5,353 bases of DNA from Polyangia bacterium (GTDB lineage Bacteria; Myxococcota_A; Polyangia; Polyangiales; Polyangiaceae): assembly GCA_030430975.1 (NCBI GenBank), contig JAUIKB010000468.1, positions 1 to 5,353 on the forward strand. Direction: 5' to 3'. The notes below the pieces were generated by a model. The model ran no database searches, was not told the origin of the DNA, and was given only the letters and a program-made list of their open reading frames with translations. The number at the start of each line of letters is the position of its first letter. Position 1 is the first letter of the stretch. Below are positions 1 to 5,309 of this stretch, one piece after another. The position numbers and the translations under genes are program-made.

Positions 1-974
1 CCGTCCAGCACTTGCCCACAGCTTCCCGGACGTCGTTCCCCGTCGATCGGGTTCGACATCCCCACTCCGATTTCCGTCATGCCAAACCGTTCCAGTGGGT
101 AACTCCCGGTGAGCTGCCGCCACCGATCCCCGATACTCGAAGGCAGCGCCGCGGAACCACTCGTGAGCAGTCGCAACGTTCCCGCCGCGGCTCGCCAAAC
201 GTCACGACGTTCGCTGCCGACGGCATCAAACGCGTCGAGAAGCTTCTTGTGCATCGTCGGCACGCCCATCAAGACGGTGGCGTCACCGAGGCTGTCCCAA
301 ACCCGTTCGGCGTCGAACTTCGCGTGCATCACCGTCGCGCTGCCCGCCAGTAGGCTCACCATGAGCGAAATGCCCAGACCGTGCAGGTGGTGCAGCGGCA
401 GGGTATGCAGCAGCCGATCCGACGCCGACCACTTCCAGGCACGTCCGAGCAACGTGTGAAGCTGAAGAAGATTCGCGTGCGTGATGAGAGCACCTTTCGG
501 CTTGCCGGTCGTGCCGCTGGTGTAGAGGATCAGCGCTGGATGGTCGCTGCTTTCCACCACGGGTCCGGGATGGCCCGCGCGCATCTGCTCGACCTGCAGT
601 ACGGGCCGCTCTCCGACGTAGTCCGCTACCGCGCCGGCAAGGTCCTTCGAGACGACGAGGGCTTGGGCGTCGGAGGTTTCGACGAACCACCGTTGTTCAG
701 CGGACGGATGAAGATGGCTGAGCGGCACAACGACGCCGCCTGCCATCAAGATGCCAAAGAACGCTTCGAGCCACGCAGAGCCCTGAGTCACGAGCATCGC
801 CACGCGCGCGCCAGTTGGGGCCTGCGGGAGCGCGGCGCGGACGCCAGCAGCAACGGATTGACTTCTCTGCAAAAGCTCAGCGTACGTCACCTCTCCGAAC
901 TGATCGTTCACGGCTACGGATCGGCCGTGCTCCGAACAAACGGAGAGAAAGCGTTGTAGTAGCGGGCTTTGCAT
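1..974 (-). CDS. Malonyl-CoA synthetase-like (MatB/ACSF3-type) acyl-CoA synthetase, N-terminal part, cut by window edge
   Basis: Member of the adenylate-forming (AMP-binding) superfamily, which activates a carboxylic acid with ATP and joins it to CoA in the cytoplasm. The frame is open from an ATG at 974 to base 1, giving 324 residues of an expected ~500; the C-terminal lid domain and its catalytic Lys lie outside. Visible motifs: the phosphate-binding loop YTSGTTGKPKG (residues 151-161), the LPLHHLHGLG segment (192-201), SGSAALP (272-278), and the adenine-site motif ERFGMTEIG (295-303) followed by SNP and GERRPGS (307-318). The last stretch closely resembles MatB and mitochondrial ACSF3, so malonate or methylmalonate is the likely substrate. 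Arg268, just before SGSAALP, sits where (from memory) MatB has a malonate-contacting Arg. Hydrophobic segment 72-85 is normal for the fold. It lies 94 bases downstream of the esterase, on the same strand. No strong Shine-Dalgarno is visible. Family call is firm; exact substrate is inferred. Confidence 0.9.
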   Translation of the reverse strand, partial: MQSPLLQRFLSVCSEHGRSVAVNDQFGEVTYAELLQRSQSVAAGVRAALPQAPTGARVAMLVTQGSAWLEAFFGILMAGGVVVPLSHLHPSAEQRWFVETSDAQALVVSKDLAGAVADYVGERPVLQVEQMRAGHPGPVVESSDHPALILYTSGTTGKPKGALITHANLLQLHTLLGRAWKWSASDRLLHTLPLHHLHGLGISLMVSLLAGSATVMHAKFDAERVWDSLGDATVLMGVPTMHKKLLDAFDAVGSERRDVWRAAAGTLRLLTSGSAALPSSIGDRWRQLTGSYPLERFGMTEIGVGMSNPIDGERRPGSCGQVLD

Positions 975-1031
975 GCGCCCCAGGGTAGCGCAACGCACGC
1001 GGGGACAGCAGCGCTTTCGCGGCGTCGGAGC

Positions 1032-1074
1032 GTGACTGGCTAGCTGTGACTGGCTAGCCGTGACTGGGCTAACC
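1032..1074. repeat. Short tandem repeat, three ~14-base units, overlapping the esterase stop codon
   Basis: Three consecutive copies read on the plus strand: GTGACTGGCTAGCT (1032-1045), GTGACTGGCTAGCC (1046-1059) and GTGACTGGGCTAACC (1060-1074, one extra G). A fourth partial GTGA follows at 1075. Units 1 and 2 differ at the last base only. Unit 3 contains the TAG stop (1069-1071, read on minus) of the esterase gene, so copies 1 and 2 lie just beyond the end of that gene, in the gap before the synthetase. Each unit holds the near-palindrome GGCTAGC, but no convincing terminator hairpin with a T-run is seen. It looks like a slippage-type duplication; function unknown. Confidence 0.85.
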
Positions 1075-1986
1075 GTGAAGTTGGCGGCTGTGCCAGAGCA
1101 GAAGCTCCAGCGTCCCTACCTCGCGAAGCCACCGCTGATCGTGCGGGCCGGCCGGTGCGCGCAGCTCGTGGGGCACGTTAAGCTCCGTCAATCGTCGCGA
1201 CAGCGCGCGGTTCGCAGCAAGGTACGGGTCGCCGCCAGAGCTTTCCACGTGTATACTTCGCGGACCGTGCTTGTCGACCACGGCGGCCAACGCCTCGGCA
1301 TAGCGGCGGCCCGAGCTGACGCCAAACGCGCCTTGAATCGTGCCGTAGCTGCTGAACATTTCGGGGATGCGCAGAAAAACCTCCATGCCGACGTAGCCAC
1401 CGAGCGAGCAGCCATCGAGCCCCCAGCGCGACGCGGCCGCGTGCACCGGTGCCTCGCGCTGAACCGCCGGAATCAGCGTCGTCTTCAACCACTGGCTGTA
1501 CCTCGCGAACGTGCGCGACGGCGGGCCCGGGCGCGACGGGTGCGGCGTGACCGGGCAAACCAACACGAGCGGCTGAAACGGGCGCTTGGCCAACATCGTG
1601 TTGAGCTGCGCGAGCCGTTCATCCGTCAGATAGCGCTGTCTGTCCAATAGCCGCTTCACCGGAGCTTGGGTCAAACGGTCGTAGGCCTGGGCCGCCCCGT
1701 ACAGCTCGCTCCAGGCACGCAGTGCCAGCGGCGGGTTGTTTGTTTCGCCAAGACCGTGGAGCAGCACGAGCGCCGGCACACGCTGGCCTGACTTCAGGGC
1801 TGTGGGGATCAGCAGCCGAGCACGGTTGGCCAGGCGCGGGTCGCCCGGAAGCTCCAAGTCGACTTCACGCAGCAGCGGCGTGCGAAACTTTCCGCCTTTG
1901 CCCGCGGCCAACGCGACGCCGGCATACAGCGCACACGCCGCGGCGAGCGCGCCGCGCCGTCCGAGTTCGGGGGCCCTCGCGCTCAT
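1069..1986 (-). CDS. Exported alpha/beta-hydrolase (putative esterase, esterase-D-like fold)
   Basis: 305-residue predicted serine hydrolase acting outside the cytoplasmic membrane. The N-terminus has an Arg-Arg pair (10-11) followed by an Ala-rich hydrophobic stretch (13-28) ending ALAAG, so export by Sec or possibly Tat; the residues after RR (GAL) are a poor match to the full Tat consensus. Catalytic features in order: HGLGE (77-81), the usual oxyanion-side loop after strand 3; GLDGCSLGG (189-197), a nucleophile elbow GxSxG with Ser194; GGDPY (251-255), with Asp253 the likely acid; and GPHDQRW (280-286), with His282 the likely base. The spacing fits the putative-esterase/PHB-depolymerase-like group of the fold. 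The substrate cannot be read from the sequence. The ATG (1984-1986) overlaps the TGA of the upstream protease gene (1983-1985), so translation is probably coupled. The stop lies inside a tandem repeat. Confidence 0.85.
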   Translation of the reverse strand: MSARAPELGRRGALAAACALYAGVALAAGKGGKFRTPLLREVDLELPGDPRLANRARLLIPTALKSGQRVPALVLLHGLGETNNPPLALRAWSELYGAAQAYDRLTQAPVKRLLDRQRYLTDERLAQLNTMLAKRPFQPLVLVCPVTPHPSRPGPPSRTFARYSQWLKTTLIPAVQREAPVHAAASRWGLDGCSLGGYVGMEVFLRIPEMFSSYGTIQGAFGVSSGRRYAEALAAVVDKHGPRSIHVESSGGDPYLAANRALSRRLTELNVPHELRAPAGPHDQRWLREVGTLELLLWHSRQLHG

Positions 1987-2828
1987 CCCAACTCCCGGGC
2001 GGGCGGGCGTTCCCGCCCAAGGCGCATCAAGACCGCCAGGGCGCCGCCCGCGGCGACCAAGCCGATGACGATCGGGGCAACCAGGATCTGATGGTCCATG
2101 GGTGTCTCCGCGTAGCGCATCGCGAACACGACCGCGGCGTTGTAGACGGCATGCGCGATGATCGGAGCGACCAGCCCGCCCGAGTAGCGGCGAGCCAATC
2201 CGAAGCCCACGCCCAGCAGCACAGTGGCCGCCGATTGATTCGGCTCAAGGTGCAACATGCCGAACAGCAAGGATGACACCAGCAGCTGACCGGTTTGACC
2301 GGTTCGAGCGAAGCCCCGCCACACGAAGCCGCGAAACAAGGCCTCCTCGGCAATCGCCGGGAGGACCGAGACGCTCACGAGTACCAGACCAAAGTACACC
2401 GGACTCGCGTTGCGCGCCGCAGCGATAATGATGCGCGACGAGGTCATCTCGAAGCCGGTGAGGCGATGCGTGAGCTCACCGATCGTGTTCGCCGCAGGCG
2501 CGAGACCGAACACCAGTAAAACAGCCATGCCGATCATCGCGAATCGACGGTCGCCGGCCGGCAATATTTCGTTCACGGGCGCGCGGCTGATCCGCACCCA
2601 AGCCGCCACCACCAGACACAGGCCGAGCTCGTTCGCCGCTGTCGCCGCCGCGATCCAACCCGGCCGGGTCACCAGCGGGGACTTTTGCTGATCGGTCACG
2701 TCAAAACCGAGGCCCATGGCGACGCCGGCGATCAGGATGCTGACCGCGATCATCGACGCCACTGCGGTAAACCAGGCGAGGATCGAATGCGTAGGAGTCG
2801 GGCGCAACAAGGCGCCGGATGGTCCCAC
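1983..2828 (-). CDS. CPBP-family (CAAX protease/Abi) intramembrane metalloprotease
   Basis: Polytopic membrane protein of the CAAX-prenyl-protease 2/bacteriocin-processing family (Abi), which are glutamate-dependent intramembrane proteases. With the GTG at 2826-2828 it is 281 residues. All three family motifs are present: EEALFR (Glu161, Glu162, Arg166), FGMLH (Phe189, His193) and HAVYN (His226, Asn230), each in or beside a hydrophobic helix. Other likely membrane segments are about 16-40, 58-78, 97-116, 143-160, 202-212 and 248-268. The frame stays open upstream to a TTG at 2951, but that extension is hydrophilic, adds no domain and would leave no promoter room before the divergent gene at 2954. 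The GTG at 2828 follows a G-rich GGACGGGG and is preferred; the first internal ATG is codon 26, inside the first helix. The gene ends in an ATGA overlap with the esterase. Natural substrate unknown; bacterial members have been tied to immunity, membrane-protein processing or scaffolding. Confidence 0.88.
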   Translation of the reverse strand: MGPSGALLRPTPTHSILAWFTAVASMIAVSILIAGVAMGLGFDVTDQQKSPLVTRPGWIAAATAANELGLCLVVAAWVRISRAPVNEILPAGDRRFAMIGMAVLLVFGLAPAANTIGELTHRLTGFEMTSSRIIIAAARNASPVYFGLVLVSVSVLPAIAEEALFRGFVWRGFARTGQTGQLLVSSLLFGMLHLEPNQSAATVLLGVGFGLARRYSGGLVAPIIAHAVYNAAVVFAMRYAETPMDHQILVAPIVIGLVAAGGALAVLMRLGRERPPARELG

Positions 2829-2953
2829 GGCCGCCCCGTCCGGGTGTTGACAATAGCTGCCCAACGCGGGGTTTTTTCGTCCGAACGGCCGATAAGCATC
2901 GAATTGTGGCGAATAGACCCAGCTGGGGTATCGTCGAAAGCAGAGGTCCAACT
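2829..2953. promoter_or_regulatory. Divergent intergenic region expected to hold promoters for both transcription units
   Basis: This 125-base gap separates the minus-strand protease start (2828) from the plus-strand lipoprotein start (2954), so both promoters should be here. Directly visible: a TTGACA hexamer on the plus strand (2847-2852) with no acceptable -10 box 16-18 bases on; a T6 run (2872-2877); a perfect 10-base palindrome CCCAGCTGGG (2918-2927); and a weak TTGTGG (2904-2909)/GGTATC (2927-2932) pair at 17-base spacing for the plus-strand gene. None is a convincing full sigma-70 promoter, so the individual sites are suggestions only. The regional role rests on gene orientation. Confidence 0.4.
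2942..2947 (+). promoter_or_regulatory. Ribosome binding site for the cysteine-rich lipoprotein
   Basis: AGAGGT lies 6 bases before the ATG at 2954. It supports that start over an in-frame upstream ATG at 2819, which would put 45 non-signal residues ahead of the signal peptide and overlap the protease start. Confidence 0.6.
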
Positions 2954-3769
2954 ATGCTTCGAAGAGTCACCGCTACATTACTTTTCGCCGGGTTTTCGGC
3001 ATTCTCGCTCACCACTCAGTCCGGCTGCTCGGGCTCCGAGGACGGGCCGACGCCGGCGCCGGATCCGTACAAAGACGAAGCCGCGTTCTGTGCGAGCTGG
3101 GCGAAGGCGGCCTGCAACAAAACAGTCGTCGAGAAGTGCAAGGCCAAGGACGCAGAAGAATGTGCTGTGGCCCAAGAGGCGTTCTGTCGCAAAGCAGTGC
3201 CCGACGTCGGGTACGACAAGACGAACGCAGAAGAATGCGTCAAAGCGGTCAAAGAGGCCTACAAGGACGCTGTCCTCACCAAAGACGAACGGATCCTCGT
3301 GCGCAGCCTAGGCGGCGAATGCGGGACACTGCTGAATGGCGGCAAAGAAGAAGGCGACACCTGCACCAAGGACGCCAACTGCAACACCGTCGAAGACTAC
3401 AAGTGCGTGATCCGAGCCGGCGAGACCGAAGGAACCTGTCAGGTCCCAGAGGAGGTCGGGGGCGGGCTCAAATGCAGCAAAGCCAACGAGGTCTGCGCGG
3501 ACGGGTTCTACTGTAGCTCCAGCTCGAGTTGCCTGGCCGGTGGGAGCGACGGTGATCCATGCGGTCCCGATGAGCCGTGCGGCGACGACTCAAACTGCGT
3601 GGACCAGGGGGCCGCCATGGTGTGCAAATCCAAGGCTGCGCTGCTGGAGAACTGCAGCGACGACGCCGACTGTTTATCTGGCATCTGCGCACTCGCCGGC
3701 ACCAACGGGAAATGCGTAGAAGAAGTGGAACTCACGGTGACGGAGCCGATCTGTAGCGATCTCAGCTAG
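2954..3769 (+). CDS. Cysteine-rich predicted lipoprotein (myxobacterial-type, Dickkopf-like Cys pattern)
   Basis: 271 residues. The N-terminus is a signal peptide: RR (3-4), hydrophobic 5-19, then QSGC with Cys25 as likely lipidated residue. The lipobox is imperfect, with Gln at -3. The mature protein holds 24 further cysteines in two zones. Zone 1 (46-123) is predicted helical and has cysteines exactly eight residues apart at 46, 54, 62, 70 and 78, then 95 and 123. Zone 2 (137-267) is low in hydrophobic residues and built of small knots: CTKDANC (137-143), CGDDSNC (209-215) and CSDDADCLSGIC (234-245), rich in Asp, Gly and Ser. Such proteins in myxobacteria are often labelled 'Dickkopf N-terminal cysteine-rich domain' by automated annotation; that is a disulfide-pattern match and says little about function. 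The many Asp residues could bind Ca2+, but that is a guess. Probably surface- or periplasm-exposed and disulfide-bonded. It precedes the next lipoprotein by 68 bases. I do not know its function. Confidence 0.85.
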   Translation: MLRRVTATLLFAGFSAFSLTTQSGCSGSEDGPTPAPDPYKDEAAFCASWAKAACNKTVVEKCKAKDAEECAVAQEAFCRKAVPDVGYDKTNAEECVKAVKEAYKDAVLTKDERILVRSLGGECGTLLNGGKEEGDTCTKDANCNTVEDYKCVIRAGETEGTCQVPEEVGGGLKCSKANEVCADGFYCSSSSSCLAGGSDGDPCGPDEPCGDDSNCVDQGAAMVCKSKAALLENCSDDADCLSGICALAGTNGKCVEEVELTVTEPICSDLS

Positions 3770-3837
3770 CGATAAGGCAAAGCGGCTGCGGCCGCCCGCC
3801 CGATGACGCGCGTTGCGATCCTTGGTAAACCGGCCGC

Positions 3838-4638
3838 ATGCGTTACCTGGTGTCGGTCCTGACCGCTTGCTTACTTCTGTCCGGCTGCGACGAGCCGAAC
3901 AAGAAGCCCGAAAAGAAGGCGAAGCCCACAGCCGAAGCGACCGCGAACAAGCCGGAAAAACCCAAAGGACCGCCGCAGTTCATTATCGACGCCGAGGGAC
4001 CGAAGGTCGGTTGGACTCGAGTCCTGATCGAGAAGAAGGACGGCAAGGACCGTCTGGCGAAGGAACTCGACGGGCACAAGCAGCACATCGACGGCAAAGA
4101 CCTGACGCTCGTCATCGATCGCAAAGCCAAGCTTCCCTGGGTAATGGCCATGCTCAACGCGCTGGAAGACCGCGGCGCCGCGTCGTTTCTAATCAAGACG
4201 GGCTCGCGCAAGGAATTCCCCGCCGAACTCAAGTTCCTGCCACAGAACAAAATCGCTTCGCCCAAGCCCTGCACCCTGGTCGCTACCGTGCTGGCCGATC
4301 GCGGCACCGCCGTTTGGAAGTTATCCGGCGGCACCGCCAGCAAACGGACAAAAGGGTTCGCTGGGCCCGACCTTTCGACAACCCGTGAAACGATGGTCCG
4401 CCGCGCTCGCGCCTGCAAAGACAGCACAACGCTGTTCATCTCGTCCGACGAATCCGTCGAGTGGGGTCTGGCGTACGATCTCGCCGCCGCTGCGCAGCGC
4501 TTGGAGCCGTGCAAGACGGATCGCGACTGCGGCGCTCGTAAGTGCGTGAAGGACTTCTGCGAGGGCAGTCCTAAACTCGACACCCTGGGCGTACTGCGCG
4601 AAATCCCAGTAGCGGGACGCCCGGTTAAGCTTAAGTGA
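3838..4638 (+). CDS. Lipoprotein with two ExbD/TolR periplasmic-like halves and a C-terminal Cys knot
   Basis: 266 residues. Classic lipoprotein signal: hydrophobic 3-14, LLSGC with Cys17 at the cleavage site, Asp18 at +2. A Lys/Pro/Glu/Ala-rich linker (19-46) follows, of the kind that spans from membrane to folded domain. Residues ~48-121 look like the periplasmic domain of ExbD/TolR: a beta start (FIIDAEG), a helix with RLAKEL, then DLTLVIDRKAKLPWV leading into MLNALEDRGA and FLIKT. Residues ~146-222 repeat the scheme more loosely: VLADRGTAVWKL, then TTLFISSDESVEWGL and YDLAAAAQRLE. Cys145 and Cys193 could form a bond in the second half. Cys225, 231, 236 and 241 form CKTDRDCGARKC plus one, the same spacing as a knot in the upstream protein. 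No ExbB/TolQ-like gene is in the window, and the ExbD N-terminal membrane helix is replaced by a lipid anchor. No clear Shine-Dalgarno. Lipoprotein call is firm; ExbD similarity is read by eye. Confidence 0.8.
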   Translation: MRYLVSVLTACLLLSGCDEPNKKPEKKAKPTAEATANKPEKPKGPPQFIIDAEGPKVGWTRVLIEKKDGKDRLAKELDGHKQHIDGKDLTLVIDRKAKLPWVMAMLNALEDRGAASFLIKTGSRKEFPAELKFLPQNKIASPKPCTLVATVLADRGTAVWKLSGGTASKRTKGFAGPDLSTTRETMVRRARACKDSTTLFISSDESVEWGLAYDLAAAAQRLEPCKTDRDCGARKCVKDFCEGSPKLDTLGVLREIPVAGRPVKLK

Positions 4639-4656
4639 CGTGAAAGTCCGGGGGGG

Positions 4657-4673
4657 ACTCGCGGGCCGCGAGT
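4657..4673. promoter_or_regulatory. 17-base perfect inverted repeat (operator candidate or weak terminator)
   Basis: ACTCGCG-GGC-CGCGAGT is a perfect 7-base dyad, or 8 base pairs around a central G. It lies 18 bases after the lipoprotein stop and 22 bases before the GTG of the next gene. A T-run does not follow, so an intrinsic terminator is unlikely. It sits where the -35 region of the next gene's apparent promoter would be, which suits a repressor or activator site. The role is inferred. Confidence 0.4.
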
Positions 4674-4680
4674 TGCGCGT

Positions 4681-4686
4681 TATAGT
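4681..4686 (+). promoter_or_regulatory. Candidate -10 box (TATAGT) for the 200-aa gene
   Basis: TATAGT matches the sigma-70 -10 consensus TATAAT at five of six bases, in an otherwise very GC-rich stretch. It ends 9 bases before the GTG at 4696, so transcription would start close to the start codon. No recognisable -35 hexamer is present at the usual spacing; an inverted repeat occupies that position. Confidence 0.4.
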
Positions 4687-4695
4687 GCGCGAGCC

Positions 4696-5298
4696 GTGAG
4701 TTTCCGAACCATGCTTTTAGGTCATCAAGACGAGAACACACCCGAGCGCATCACCGCAGCGCTCGATCGCATGAGCCATGCCGGTCGGCTGGCTACGATT
4801 CGCGCCGTCACCGCTGATGAGCAGGCGAAACTGTGGGAAATGTTCGCAGAAAGCCCGGCTGACCGCGACCACTTCGTGCCGTCGGGCACCGACCCGCTCA
4901 CGGAAGTGATCCACCACGGACGCAACTCCCTGCCAGCGTTTAACTTCTTTCAGAAGCGCTTCTGCGCGGCGGATGACGATTCGGAAGAGTTGTGGGGCTT
5001 CAACCACCAGACCATGAGCTGGATCACCGGCCCTGGCTTCTACGTGGCCCACGATACCGAAGAGGAAAAGGACGCGCCGGGCGCGTACGTCATCAACTAC
5101 ACGCGGATCCCACCGAAAAAGCCTGACGATTGGCCCGAAATCCTGCCCAACGAAGCCAAGCTAGGGCGTTTCGTGTACAGCGGGATGAAGGACTACATGC
5201 GCAAGATCTCCGATCACGTTTCGATCGGCCGCGCGTATAAATCCGGGAAGCCGATGGATGCCTGGTTTGTTCTGTGTCGAGAAGACGTAGAGGACTGA
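4696..5298 (+). CDS. Conserved protein of unknown function, ~200 aa, cytoplasmic
   Basis: 200 residues with no signal peptide or membrane helix, so probably cytoplasmic. I do not recognise a characterised domain; the pattern recalls hypothetical proteins of similar length in myxobacteria. Order of features: a helical N-terminus with RITAALDRMSHAGRLATIR (18-36), then KLWEMFA (45-51); DHFVP (58-62); VIHHGRNSLP (71-80) then FQKRF (85-89) with Cys90; LWGFNHQ (99-105); TGPGFYV (111-117); a short acidic segment (120-126); YVINYTRIPP (131-140); GRFVYSGMKDYMRKISDHVSIGRAY (157-181, in two parts around Tyr167); WFVLCRED (190-197) with Cys194. The clustered His, Asn, Arg and aromatic residues in these segments look like a binding site, but which ligand is unknown. 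The start is GTG at 4696; the next option is ATG at 4711, five codons in. No Shine-Dalgarno is seen before either. Separate promoter probable. Confidence 0.8.
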   Translation: MSFRTMLLGHQDENTPERITAALDRMSHAGRLATIRAVTADEQAKLWEMFAESPADRDHFVPSGTDPLTEVIHHGRNSLPAFNFFQKRFCAADDDSEELWGFNHQTMSWITGPGFYVAHDTEEEKDAPGAYVINYTRIPPKKPDDWPEILPNEAKLGRFVYSGMKDYMRKISDHVSIGRAYKSGKPMDAWFVLCREDVED

Positions 5299-5309
5299 TC
5301 GGACACCCA

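Noticed and set aside
381..959. 192-codon plus-strand open frame opposite the synthetase
   Set aside because: The minus strand carries the full ordered set of AMP-binding motifs; the plus frame is a high-GC shadow without recognisable features.
1060..1650. 196-codon plus-strand open frame opposite the esterase
   Set aside because: Arg/Ala-rich shadow; the minus-strand hydrolase has signal segment and catalytic triad.
2847..2852. TTGACA as a -35 box for the lipoprotein gene
   Set aside because: No -10-like hexamer at 16-18 bases downstream (sequence there is a T-run) and it lies over 100 bases from the start codon; kept only as a note in the intergenic entry.
2860..2877. Possible intrinsic terminator (CCC-aacgc-GGG followed by T6)
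   Set aside because: The stem is only three pairs and no plus-strand gene lies upstream for it to terminate.
2829..2951. 41-residue N-terminal extension of the CPBP protease from a TTG at 2951
   Set aside because: It is hydrophilic, adds no domain, begins at a rare start codon, and would end 2 bases from the divergent ATG, leaving no promoter space.
2819..2953. In-frame upstream ATG (2819) for the cysteine-rich lipoprotein
   Set aside because: It would bury the signal peptide 45 residues inside the protein and overlap the protease start; the ATG at 2954 has a good ribosome site (AGAGGT).
3150..3237. Repeated 13-base ACGCAGAAGAATG at 3150-3162 and 3225-3237
   Set aside because: In-frame, 75 bases apart, encoding AEEC both times; most simply similar local residue use in an Ala/Glu/Cys-rich helix rather than a DNA-level repeat.
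3843..4583. 246-codon open frame on the minus strand opposite the ExbD-like lipoprotein
   Set aside because: Ser/Arg-rich shadow translation with no domain or signal; the plus-strand gene has a clear lipobox and domain pattern.
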